34,686 nucleotides of DNA from Streptococcaceae bacterium (GTDB taxonomy: Bacteria > Bacillota > Bacilli > Lactobacillales > Streptococcaceae), in assembly GCA_031285775.1 (NCBI GenBank), contig JAITVN010000022.1:1-34686 (forward strand), read 5' to 3'. Made by a program: the position numbers and the translations under genes. The notes below the pieces were generated by a model. That model made no database searches. It was not told the origin of the DNA and saw nothing but the letters and a program-made list of their open reading frames with translations. Positions 15,361-24,146 of the stretch are shown in pieces (positions within the stretch are counted from its first letter, which is position 1; each line of letters begins with the position of its first letter).

Positions 15361-18300
15361 TTACGGTTTCTTAACTTTTCGAGAGATTAGAAGAGCAAGT
15401 ACCAAAATTGCCCCGCCAGCTAATATGATTGATAAGTCGTTGTGGTCACTGGTTCTTGGAAGAATTGGTTTATTCGGTTTATTCGGATTGTCAGGATTAT
15501 TCGGCTTATTTGGCTTATTTGGTTTATTCGGAATATTCGGGATTTCTGGTGTATGACTATTTGTAATTACAATATTTCCAGGATTGTCATTATTGACCGA
15601 AATGGTGTAGCCTTTAACGCTTCCGACTTCCTTAACTGTATATTTGATTGTTTTTCCAGCAGATTTTTCTGGCAGATCTTGCCAGGTCTTGGTCCATTTA
15701 TTCCCGTTATCAAGTGTTACAGCTTCTCCAAGGGCTTTATCATCTGCATAGAGCTGAACTTTGATGCTTGCAGGGCGTAAGGCATCTTGGTTGTTTTTAT
15801 CATTCCAGGCCTTAGTCACACTAATGCTGGTTTTTCCTGGCGTGTAGCTATTGGTAATGTTGTAGCCGTCGTAGCTGCTGCTGTAATCAGCCACTTGATT
15901 CTCTTTGACGGTGTAGAGAATTTTTTGTCCCTGATTGAATTTCGGCAGATCTGTAAAGCTATATTTCCAGTTGTCTGCTGCACTGACTTCTTTAGAATCA
16001 ATGATTTTTCCGTCGGCAAGCAAGTTGACAGTGATTTTATTTGGGCGCTTTCCGTCTTGATTGTCAGCATCTTTCCAGAGCTTCTGTCCTTCGACTTGCG
16101 TTTTCTCAGGTTCATGCGTGTTGCTGATGATGATATTTCCCGGACTGCTTTCACTCTGGGTGACGGTGTATCCGCTCGGCGCCTCAACCTCTTTGACAGT
16201 ATAAATGATCTTTTTGCCTTTGGACATCTCGTCTAAATTTTGCCAGTTTTTTGACCAATTGTTTGCTGCGTTTAGGTCGACAGGAGAACCAAGCGCTTTG
16301 CCGTCCGCGTAAAGCTGTACTAAAATACCTGTAGGACGCAAGCCGTCTTGATTGTCTTTGTCATTCCAGGCTTTGGTCACGCTGATGCTTGTCTTGCCCG
16401 GCGTATAGCTATTGGTAATGTTATAGCCATCGTAGCTGGTTGAGTAATCTGTGATCTTATCTTCTTTGACGCTGTAGAGGATTTCTTTTCCGTGACTAAA
16501 TTTGGGCAGATTTGTAAAGGCGTATTTCCAGTTATCAGAAGCGCTGACTTCTTTAGAATCAATGATTTCACCGTCAGCAAGCAGATTGACAGTGATTTTA
16601 TCAGGACGTTTGCCATCTTGATTGTCAGCATCCTTCCAAATCTTTTCGCCTTCGACTTGAGTTGTTTCTGGTTCATGATTGTTGCTCAGAATGACATTTC
16701 CAGGATTATTTGCACTCTGTGTGCTGGTATAGCCGCTTGGCGTTTCAACTTCTTTGACTGTATAGTTTATGGCTTGACCGTTGGACATCTTTTCTAAGTC
16801 TGCCCAATTATGTTTCCAGTTATTTGCCTCATTCAGCTCAACTTGTTCACCTTTGGCAACGCCGTTTGCATAAAGCTGGACGAAGATGCTTGCAGGGCGA
16901 AGACCGTCCTGGTCATCTTTATCGTTCCAGGCTTTGGTCACGCTGATGTTGGTTTTCTCAGTTGTGTAGCTGTTTGTGATGCTGTGACCGTTGTAGTTTG
17001 TATTGTAATCACCAATGCGATCTTCCACGACGGTGTAATTGATCAGCTCTCCATTCGCATATTTCGGCAAATTGTCAAAGCTGTATTTCCAGCTCTCATT
17101 TTCGCTTACCTCAACTGTGTCAACGACTTTTCCGTTCCCGAATAGATAAACTTTGATGCTGGCTGGTCGCTTTCCGTCCTGATTATCATTATCATCCCAA
17201 GATTTTTCACCTTCAACTTTTGTCACTTCAGGTTCATGGCTATTGATAATGACATTTCCAGAACTACTTACATTTTGCGTTGAGGTATAGCCGCTTGGCG
17301 TGCTGACTTCTTTGACAGTGTATACAATTTTCTGACCATTGGACATCTCGTCCAAATCTTGCCAGTTGTAGGTCCAATTGTTTGTCGCATTCAGTTCAAC
17401 TGGCGCGCCGATTTCTTTTCCGTTCGCGTAAAGCTGAACTTTGACGTTTGTAGGACGCTTTCCATCCTGATCGTTTTTATCGTTCCAGGATTTCGTCACG
17501 TTGAAATTGGTTTTGTTCGGCGTGTAGCTGTTTACAATGTTATTGCCTTCATAAGTTGTGCTGTAGTCATCAATACGATCTTCAGTTACTGTGTAATTGA
17601 TCGCCTGTCCATTTTCATTTTTGGGTAAATTAGTGAACGTATATTTCCAGTTGTCACTCGCTTTTACATCAATTGTGTCGACAATTTTTCCATTGGCCAA
17701 TAGATTAACGCGGATGCTTTCTGGGCGTTTGCCGTCCTGGTTGTTTTTATCATCCCAAATCTTTTCTCCTGAAATTTGTGTAGTTTCTGGCGTATGGCGG
17801 TTCGAGAGGATAATGTTTCCCAGATTATTATCATTCGTTGTGGAGACGTAGCCTTCGGGAACTTCAACCTCCATCACGCTATAAATAATCTTCTGTCCGC
17901 CGTCTTTCTTCTCGGGCAAATTTTCCCAGACATGATTCCAGTTATTTGCTGGATTTAATGTAACAGGAGCGCCGTAGGCTTGCCCGTCAGCAAAGAGCTG
18001 TACCTGAAGGCTGACTGGACGAATGCCATCCTGATCATTCTGGTCATCCCAGGATTTTGTTGCACAGATACTTGTTTTTCCAGGAGTGTGCGTATTTGTT
18101 ATCGTGCTGCCGTTGTAGGTGGTCGTGTATTCTGGAACAGAATCCTCGGTCACTGTGTAATCAATAAGTGTTCCATCGTCGTATTTCGGCAGATTGTCAA
18201 AACTGTAAGTCCAGCTGTTGTCTGAGCCGGCAGAAACCGCTATTGTCTGAATGACTTTACCATTGGCCAGCAGATTGACATTGATTGAGTCTGGACGTTT

Positions 18301-20388
18301 TCCGTCTGAATTATTATTGTCGTTCCAGATTTTCTGCCCTTTGACATTGGTCACTTCTGGTGTGTGAACATTTGTGATGACCACGTTTCCAGGATTGCTG
18401 TCGTCAACTGTAGTTGTGTAGCCAGGAATCGTGCTGCTTTCTTTCACAGTGTAGCTAATTGTCTGGCCTGCGGATTTTTCAGGCAAATCATTCCAGACGG
18501 TGTGCCAATTGTTGCCGGCGTTCAGCTCAACTGGATCGCCTTTGGGCTGTCCATCTGCGTAAAGTTGGACGAGAATGCTGGTAGGACGAATGCCGTCTTG
18601 GTTGTATTTGTCGTCCCAGGATTTTGTGACATCCAGACTGGTACTGCCAGGCGTGAGTTTATTAGTGATATTGTAGCCATCGTAAATGACGCTATATTCA
18701 GAGACAGAATCTTCAGTAATCGTGTAGCTGATCAGCTGGCCGTTTTCATCATTTTTAGGTAAGTCTGTGAATGCGTAAGCCCAATTGTCATTAGCTGAAA
18801 CAGTTTTTGAATCCTTAAAGACACCGTTAGCCAGCAGTTTGACTGTGATTGTATCTGGACGCTTTCCATCCTGATTGTCATTGTCATCCCAAATCTTCTT
18901 GCCGCTAATGTCTATTTTGGGTGACTCCAGCTTTTTATCGACAATTGTTTTCTGCACGGCCATATCTGTTCCGAAATCCTCAGGTGAGATTTTTATCTCT
19001 TCAATAGGTGCATAACCGTCAGGTGCCTGGGTCTCTTTGAGTGTGTAATTGTCTTTCAGCAAGCCGGAAAGTTCAGCATCGCCGTTGCCGCCAGTGGTAA
19101 TAGTGCCGAACAAAGCACCGGTTGAGTCGCGCGTCACAGTGAATTCCGCCCCAACCAGAGGATTACCAGCCTCATCCGTTTTATGAATTTTTATACTGTA
19201 ATTATAACCTTCACCTCCGCCGCCGGCTCTCTGATAAATGATGTCAGAAACGCGTTCATCCACGAGAGTATTATTGGCTCTCAGCTGGGACCAGTTTCTA
19301 AAAAGCTCGCCATTAGCCAGTGCATGATTAATATTTGTTTTGTATTCGATCCGATAACCTTCGCCGTTGATATTGCCGAAATCAACCTCAAAGCTGCGTC
19401 CGTCAGCCGCAATCTTAACAGGAAATTGTGAAGTGACATCTGACACATTTGTCAACTCTTGAAGTCCAGTCGACTCATTGATTTTCCAAGTTCCTTTGGA
19501 AATAACAAAACTTGAAGGATCGTAATAAATACCGTCAGAGCGTAAACTATCCCAGACCACTGCATCTTGATAAGTGGCGCCTGAAGCATTGACACGGAGC
19601 ACAAATTGAGCCTTACTTCCCTCATCGTTGAGGAAATAGCCGTATTTCATGAACTTTTCATCAGTACTGTCGCCGAACTTTCCATAATTCACATCTTGAA
19701 CAGGCTTTTCAGTCCCATTTTCAGTGAAAGTAATGGGAACTTTTCCATTTTCTTTAACTTTTTCAGTATCAATACGTACAGTCAGGTGCAAAGATCCTTT
19801 TACATCCGAATGCGTTTCGGCATAATCAGTATAAGTCATGGTCAGCGTCTTGGTTGCTGGATCAATGACCGCTTTGGCTATGACATTTCCATTCGCATCT
19901 TTTACATCAAATGTCTCTCCTTTGAGGAACTTGATGTTGTCAGAAAGTTTGATGGTCGTCTGATCCCCAGCTTTAACCGTATTGTTGGGCAGAGTAAAGT
20001 CGAAATTCATCTGAAAATCGGTGAATTGATTGACATCATTAATCGGATTCCCGTTTGAATCGGAAAGTGTAGATTTTGTAATGATGTTACCGATCTCAGC
20101 ACTTGCAATCGCGATTAATGCCGGTGCGCGCGGCTGATTTTCAGTATTTGTTGTAGTTTGCGGCAGCAGCGAATCCGAGCCGGGAGAGTTGGCTGTTTCC
20201 GCACTCTGACTTGTCGTCACAGTAGTTTCAGTCTGCTGCACCTCATCTTCCGAGTCAGAGATAGTGCTTGATTCTATTGGAGACTGGTTCGTGTTCGTTG
20301 TGGTGGAATAGGCAACATTACTCATTGTTGAGGTTGCCACAGAGAATAAAAGCACAAACAGTCCAAAAATAACTCTTAATTTCTTCAT
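15361..20388 (-). CDS. LPXTG-type cell-wall-anchored adhesin with twelve Cna_B domains
   Basis: A 1675-residue surface protein. Signal peptide about 1-28, a Ser/Thr-rich linker to about 88, two adhesin-like beta domains (about 95-385) resembling the collagen-binding/SdrC-like class, a SpaA-type prealbumin domain (about 395-485; KIHKTDEAGNPLVGAEF and LKETQAPDGY), then twelve Cna_B domains (about 492-1612). A proline/asparagine spacer leads to LPRTS, a hydrophobic helix and RKVKKP. Each Cna_B repeat has the KxW..NQDGxRP start, YTVxE and a terminal ITN/VIxN, consistent with Lys-Asn isopeptide bonds and a catalytic Glu. ATG 20388 is chosen because AAGGAG lies 11 nt upstream; a GTG at 20400 abuts it. 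Probable role: extended stalk and adhesion to host, plant or matrix ligand; the ligand is unknown. Confidence 0.92.
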   Translation of the reverse strand: MKKLRVIFGLFVLLFSVATSTMSNVAYSTTTNTNQSPIESSTISDSEDEVQQTETTVTTSQSAETANSPGSDSLLPQTTTNTENQPRAPALIAIASAEIGNIITKSTLSDSNGNPINDVNQFTDFQMNFDFTLPNNTVKAGDQTTIKLSDNIKFLKGETFDVKDANGNVIAKAVIDPATKTLTMTYTDYAETHSDVKGSLHLTVRIDTEKVKENGKVPITFTENGTEKPVQDVNYGKFGDSTDEKFMKYGYFLNDEGSKAQFVLRVNASGATYQDAVVWDSLRSDGIYYDPSSFVISKGTWKINESTGLQELTNVSDVTSQFPVKIAADGRSFEVDFGNINGEGYRIEYKTNINHALANGELFRNWSQLRANNTLVDERVSDIIYQRAGGGGEGYNYSIKIHKTDEAGNPLVGAEFTVTRDSTGALFGTITTGGNGDAELSGLLKDNYTLKETQAPDGYAPIEEIKISPEDFGTDMAVQKTIVDKKLESPKIDISGKKIWDDNDNQDGKRPDTITVKLLANGVFKDSKTVSANDNWAYAFTDLPKNDENGQLISYTITEDSVSEYSVIYDGYNITNKLTPGSTSLDVTKSWDDKYNQDGIRPTSILVQLYADGQPKGDPVELNAGNNWHTVWNDLPEKSAGQTISYTVKESSTIPGYTTTVDDSNPGNVVITNVHTPEVTNVKGQKIWNDNNNSDGKRPDSINVNLLANGKVIQTIAVSAGSDNSWTYSFDNLPKYDDGTLIDYTVTEDSVPEYTTTYNGSTITNTHTPGKTSICATKSWDDQNDQDGIRPVSLQVQLFADGQAYGAPVTLNPANNWNHVWENLPEKKDGGQKIIYSVMEVEVPEGYVSTTNDNNLGNIILSNRHTPETTQISGEKIWDDKNNQDGKRPESIRVNLLANGKIVDTIDVKASDNWKYTFTNLPKNENGQAINYTVTEDRIDDYSTTYEGNNIVNSYTPNKTNFNVTKSWNDKNDQDGKRPTNVKVQLYANGKEIGAPVELNATNNWTYNWQDLDEMSNGQKIVYTVKEVSTPSGYTSTQNVSSSGNVIINSHEPEVTKVEGEKSWDDNDNQDGKRPASIKVYLFGNGKVVDTVEVSENESWKYSFDNLPKYANGELINYTVVEDRIGDYNTNYNGHSITNSYTTEKTNISVTKAWNDKDDQDGLRPASIFVQLYANGVAKGEQVELNEANNWKHNWADLEKMSNGQAINYTVKEVETPSGYTSTQSANNPGNVILSNNHEPETTQVEGEKIWKDADNQDGKRPDKITVNLLADGEIIDSKEVSASDNWKYAFTNLPKFSHGKEILYSVKEDKITDYSTSYDGYNITNSYTPGKTSISVTKAWNDKDNQDGLRPTGILVQLYADGKALGSPVDLNAANNWSKNWQNLDEMSKGKKIIYTVKEVEAPSGYTVTQSESSPGNIIISNTHEPEKTQVEGQKLWKDADNQDGKRPNKITVNLLADGKIIDSKEVSAADNWKYSFTDLPKFNQGQKILYTVKENQVADYSSSYDGYNITNSYTPGKTSISVTKAWNDKNNQDALRPASIKVQLYADDKALGEAVTLDNGNKWTKTWQDLPEKSAGKTIKYTVKEVGSVKGYTISVNNDNPGNIVITNSHTPEIPNIPNKPNKPNKPNNPDNPNKPNKPILPRTSDHNDLSIILAGGAILVLALLISRKVKKP
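15550..18915 (-). repeat. Tandem array encoding six A/B pairs of Cna_B domains
   Basis: Twelve domains of about 90 (A) and 97 (B) residues alternate strictly, giving a repeat unit of about 560 bp. A domains start xGxKxWxDxxNQDGKRP and contain LLANG; B domains start VTKxWxDxxxQDGxRP, contain QLYADG/QLYANG and end xPGNxxIxN. The copies nearest the wall anchor (domains 7-12) are most alike, suggesting recent duplication there. Confidence 0.9.
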
Positions 20389-20548
20389 GTTTTTACACAC
20401 TCCTTATAAAAACTTTATTGATTACTATAGCGTTAGATCATTGCGTATAAATACTATTTAACACAATGTGTCCAATTATATAGTAGCACAAATAAAGATA
20501 AAATGTGCAAATATGCTTAAATTTTGCGAGAATTATCATCTTTCTGCC

Positions 20549-20578
20549 AAAATAAAGAGCAAAGTCGAAACTTTGCTC
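20549..20578 (-). terminator. Terminator of the frameshifted secreted-protein gene
   Basis: On the minus strand GAGCAAAGT-TTCG-ACTTTGCTC is followed by TTTATTTT. It lies 45 nt past the stop at 20624, not near the earlier stop at 20791, which supports the longer original gene. Confidence 0.8.
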
Positions 20579-20623
20579 ACTGTCACACGATTATTATCTC
20601 CAGCTTACTTAGTCTCAACTGGA

Positions 20624-21312
20624 TTATTCATTTTTCACCTCATATTTAGATCCTGGTATTGGATTGAAGCTATAGTAAGTCATTGCCATATTTCCACCAC
20701 GACCTCTAATGTATTTGCCGCCTTCAGCAGCAAGTAGCGGTGTCCCGCTGATGTTATTTCGATAAGTTGCCATTGCTTCATTGTAGTTGCCTACGCGCCT
20801 GTCATCGCGAATGCTTCTCCACAATAGAAAATCTCCTGTTCATTGCTGGGTGCAAAAAGTAGTCCTGCAAATCGCCAGCCTTTACCGCTAAATTCGTTGG
20901 AGGTATAACTATCGTGCAACCTTAAAGTTCTCACGTTTTCAGGCGGGTATGTTGCGAGTGGAAGCGGCTTCACATCTTCTTTGAGCATCAATTTCTGCTC
21001 CCTTTGCTTGATAATCCTTCTAGCTTCTTTAACCGTGATAGAATTCTCATCTGTTTCACTGTCGTATTCAGCAGTCAGATGTTTCATTTCAAGATCACTA
21101 TAGTCTTGGCACTTTCCATGGAGCCATCCTCCTTCAGGAAGTTGAAGTACCTTGTCATCGTCTGACAAGTCTAGAAAAGGATCGTCACTGACCACTTTGT
21201 ATTTTCCGGGAACCTCTTTTAATGTTGCGGCACTCGCCTGATTTGCTCCTCCAAGCATGATCAATGCTCCCAGTGCGACAGCTATTCCGAGTAAAACTTT
21301 TGAATGTCTCAT
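20624..21312 (-). pseudogene. Secreted protein of unknown function, split by a frameshift
   Basis: The first part (20791-21312, 173 aa) starts MRHSKVLLGIAVALGALIML with a signal peptide ending near ANQASA, and has a good AAAGGAG before the ATG at 21312. It ends FYCGEAFAMTGA, then a stop. A second frame (20624 to about 20824) continues at once with RVGNYNEAMATYRNNISG and ends GSKYEVKNE, with coding-like composition and the terminator just beyond. A one-base change near 20790-20820 would join them into a protein of about 228 residues. I do not recognise the family. It may be a true pseudogene, phase variation, programmed shifting or a sequencing error. Confidence 0.6.
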
Positions 21313-21518
21313 TTTTAGAACTCCTTTCTTCGTTCTATATTTATAATATGTGTCAATGAATCGTGTGAACAAGCTTAAAAGTAGGAATAAAAAAAGCTAA
21401 ATAGTATTTTTATTATCCCCTAATCATTATCTTATATTATCCTCATTTGCTTGTCAAAGAAATCGCCCAGGTAAGATTTCGGAGACACAACGCCAAAACA
21501 GTATTCCAGAGAAGCTTT

Positions 21519-21527
21519 TGATATAAT
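21519..21527 (+). promoter_or_regulatory. Extended -10 promoter of the TrmN6-like gene
   Basis: TGATATAAT ends 10 nt before the ATG, giving a predicted 5' UTR of about 4 nt. Confidence 0.55.
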
Positions 21528-21537
21528 TAGCGAAGAA

Positions 21538-22311
21538 ATGTCAGAAGCTGTAGAAAAAGTAGAGTTGAACTCAGACGAGCGCGTGGATTATCTCGTACGT
21601 GAAAATCTCAAGATTATACAATCTCGAGAAGTCTTTTCGTTCGGTATTGATGCCGTTTTACTGGCACGTTTTCCGAAAATTCCTAGACGCGGCTTAATCC
21701 TTGATTTATGTGCCGGAAATGGTGCAGTTGGTTTGATGGCTAGCGCCGACACCTCAGCTGAGATTGTTGAGATTGAGATTCAGTCACGCTTGGCTGACAT
21801 GACCGCTCGCTCAATTGCCCTCAACTCGCTGCAGTCGCGTATTGGTGTGGTTTGCGACGACTTAAAAAATGCAGCGGCTTATGTGGCCGCCTCTACAGTG
21901 GATCTTATTTTCTGCAATCCGCCCTATTTCAAATATTCCACAAACAAAGGCCTGAATGAAAAAGACGCGCTGACAATTGCTCGGCACGAAGTCGCAACAG
22001 ACTTTGAGTCTATCTGTCAGGTTGCCCAAAAACTTTTAAAACCTGCAGGTCACTTTGCTTTGGTTCATCGCCCTGAACGCTTTATTGAACTAATAGACAC
22101 CTTGCGCAAATACGACCTGATGCCGAAACGCATTCAGTTTGTTTATCCCAAAGTGGGCGCCAAGGCAAACTTGATACTGATTGATGCAGTGAAAGGCGGG
22201 CGATTGAGTGGAGAAAAAATCCTGCCGCCGCTGATAGTGAGAGATGTTAATGGTGATTACTCAAGTGAGATCAATGAGATTTATTACGGCAAAGAAAAAA
22301 ACTCAGATTAA
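21538..22311 (+). CDS. TrmN6/YfiC-like tRNA (adenine-N6) methyltransferase
   Basis: A 257-residue SAM-dependent methyltransferase. SAM motif I is DLCAGNG (56-62) and the N6-adenine signature NPPY is at 127-130 (CNPPYFK). The N-terminal ENLKIIQSREVFSFGIDAVLLARF is characteristic of the YfiC/TrmN6 group, which in E. coli methylates A37 of tRNA1-Val. In Firmicutes the substrate is less certain. The length is typical. The promoter is so close to the ATG that the mRNA would be almost leaderless; only a weak GAAG lies in front. It is divergent from the split secreted-protein gene. Confidence 0.88.
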   Translation: MSEAVEKVELNSDERVDYLVRENLKIIQSREVFSFGIDAVLLARFPKIPRRGLILDLCAGNGAVGLMASADTSAEIVEIEIQSRLADMTARSIALNSLQSRIGVVCDDLKNAAAYVAASTVDLIFCNPPYFKYSTNKGLNEKDALTIARHEVATDFESICQVAQKLLKPAGHFALVHRPERFIELIDTLRKYDLMPKRIQFVYPKVGAKANLILIDAVKGGRLSGEKILPPLIVRDVNGDYSSEINEIYYGKEKNSD

Positions 22312-22481
22312 CCGAGTTCGTGTTCATAATTTGGGTGGACGTAAATTTTACAACTGAGTTTGTAAAAGATCAGCCAGCCCAAAAAGTTACCAAGACAAGC
22401 ATGAATAATTATACAGTTTTATCCTAGAATTTCTGTCCACATTTCTTCAGCACTAAAAGCTTTACCTTGGACTAAATGTCT

Positions 22482-22712
22482 TTAATCCTCGAAAACAGAC
22501 TCAAATGCTTCAATCGCTACCAGGTCAATGCTGTCAAACTCCACAGGCGTTTTTTGTTTCGGATATTTCACGATAAACATGCTGTCTTCAGGGTTAAAGC
22601 TCACTGTCATCATGATTTCGCCTTCGCGTTCAAAATTGTAAGTTGTCTTGGCATTTTCTTCTTCGATAAGCTTGTTTAAGCGATCCAGAATCGTTGTTAA
22701 ATGAGATTTCAT
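22482..22712 (-). CDS. YkuJ family protein (DUF1797)
   Basis: A 76-residue cytoplasmic protein with the YkuJ pattern: N-terminal helix (TTILDRLNKLIEE), then beta strands with FEREGEIMMTV and a C-terminal FDSIDLVAIEAFESVFE. Function is unknown; family size is about 75-80. AAGGAAACGGAG precedes the ATG. It is downstream of the two glycosyltransferase genes in the same direction, with a 51-nt gap that holds a palindrome. Confidence 0.85.
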   Translation of the reverse strand: MKSHLTTILDRLNKLIEEENAKTTYNFEREGEIMMTVSFNPEDSMFIVKYPKQKTPVEFDSIDLVAIEAFESVFED

Positions 22713-22741
22713 AGTCGAAACTCCGTTTCCTTTGTTTTAAC

Positions 22742-22757
22742 CTAAATGTACATTTAG
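22742..22757. promoter_or_regulatory. 16-bp palindrome plus repeat between glycosyltransferase and ykuJ-like genes
   Basis: CTAAATGTACATTTAG is a perfect palindrome, and ACATTTAG is repeated 2 nt further on (22760-22767). It has no T run, so it looks more like an operator than a terminator. The regulator is unknown. Confidence 0.4.
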
Positions 22758-22763
22758 ATACAT

Positions 22764-24146
22764 TTAGTCCTTTTTCTCAGAATCACGCTCGCTCGTAGAG
22801 GCAGCAGCGTCATCTTCTTGCTTTATTTTACCATATTTCGTGAATTTTTCCACAAATGAGAGCCCACTTTCACGCAAATCTTCATACTGGGTCTTGAAAC
22901 CATTGGAAATTTGGTCACCCATAAGCTTAAAATCGCCGCTCATGCGTTTGCCGAAATGTTTGAAACTGTCGGTCGCCCGCTCGATACTCGGCACATAATT
23001 CTCAATCATAAAGGCATAAAACTCAGCGACCTTACGTCCAAAGTTCTCAGAAGAAATCTCATAAAGTTTCTTGTCGAACTTTTCCACGTTCATGGACAAG
23101 TTTTCCGTGAGCGCTTGAACAGTTACAGGCACAATATCATCCTCACTGTTGAAAAGATAACCAAATTGCGCATCGTCAACTACCCGCGTCAGGTAAGGAT
23201 TTCTCCATGCTAGAATTGGCGTACCTGCAGCGATTGCCTCAGTAAACGTCAAGCCCTGAGTCTCACTGGTTGACGCCGAAATAAAGAAATCAGCCGCCTT
23301 ATAATAATAGACTGCTCGGTCGTTTTCCACAGCTCCGACAAATGTCACAGCCTCCTGCAAATCAAGCGATGATACCAGCTCTTCCAGCTCATCGCGATAA
23401 GGACCGTCTCCCACAATGATGAGTTTGGCCTTAACCGAATGCAGAATCTGCGGCATAGCGGCAATCACAGCCTGAATATTCTTTTCCTGAGAAAGCCGGC
23501 AAAGGCTCAGCAGCAGCTTTTCATCCGCGCTTACGCCTAACTCCTCGCGGAGCTTTTTTTCATCTGCAGCCGTGATATCAGGACGCGTAAACCTTGTCAG
23601 CTCAATTCCTGTAGGAATGACCCGAATCGGAATTTTCACGCCATAGTTGACGACCGCTTCTTTTGTCATTTCTGACGGGCAGATAATCCCTTCGGTGCCG
23701 AATAAAAAGGTTCGGATGATATATTTGACCATGCTCGGACGAATCAGGTGTCCATTGGCAATATAGTGCAGATAATCTTCGTATTTAGTGTGCAGTGTGT
23801 GGACCACAGGAATATGCATACGATTGGCGACGATTTTTCCCAAAATCCCCACACCAAACTCAGTTTGTGTATGAATGATATCCAGATCATAGTGACGTGC
23901 GATCTGAAGAGCTGTCGGCAGTCCCACCATAACCATACGGCGCTCGGCAATTGACACAAAAGGCACGCTGCGCAGGCGGATGATGTTCTGTTCCGCATCT
24001 TTCTCGTCGTCAGATGCAGGATCAGTTGTGGTAAAAATATAAACAATGTGTCCCTGGCGGGTCAACTCATCACGCAGCGTCTTGATTGACGTTGACACCC
24101 CGGAAATCTGCGGGAAATAAGTGTCTGAGAAAATACCGATTCTCAT
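22764..24146 (-). CDS. GT4 glycosyltransferase, LafA-type diacylglycerol glucosyltransferase
   Basis: A 460-residue membrane-associated GT-B enzyme. The N-terminus MRIGIFSDTYFPQISGVSTS is the hallmark of the group that transfers glucose from UDP-glucose to diacylglycerol to make monoglucosyl-diacylglycerol, the first step of the glycolipid anchor for lipoteichoic acid. The nucleotide-sugar EX7E motif is in SETQGLTFTEAIAAG. The C-terminal tail (from about 395) is basic/amphipathic and fits membrane binding. It overlaps the upstream glycosyltransferase gene by 4 nt (ATGA), so the two steps are translationally coupled. Confidence 0.88.
   Translation of the reverse strand: MRIGIFSDTYFPQISGVSTSIKTLRDELTRQGHIVYIFTTTDPASDDEKDAEQNIIRLRSVPFVSIAERRMVMVGLPTALQIARHYDLDIIHTQTEFGVGILGKIVANRMHIPVVHTLHTKYEDYLHYIANGHLIRPSMVKYIIRTFLFGTEGIICPSEMTKEAVVNYGVKIPIRVIPTGIELTRFTRPDITAADEKKLREELGVSADEKLLLSLCRLSQEKNIQAVIAAMPQILHSVKAKLIIVGDGPYRDELEELVSSLDLQEAVTFVGAVENDRAVYYYKAADFFISASTSETQGLTFTEAIAAGTPILAWRNPYLTRVVDDAQFGYLFNSEDDIVPVTVQALTENLSMNVEKFDKKLYEISSENFGRKVAEFYAFMIENYVPSIERATDSFKHFGKRMSGDFKLMGDQISNGFKTQYEDLRESGLSFVEKFTKYGKIKQEDDAAASTSERDSEKKD

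Noticed and set aside
15442-20058. Many plus-strand ORFs of 60-150 codons opposite the adhesin gene
   Set aside because: They repeat with the period of the Cna_B array, have no ribosome binding sites and are mirror frames of the real gene.
20468-20737. 89-codon plus-strand ORF between adhesin and secreted-protein gene
   Set aside because: It overlaps the terminator and the 3' coding part of the frameshifted gene on the other strand, and has no ribosome binding site.
22420-22481. In-frame continuation of about 20 codons after the ykuJ-like stop
   Set aside because: YkuJ proteins normally end near 76-80 residues, so the protein is complete. The extension may be chance.
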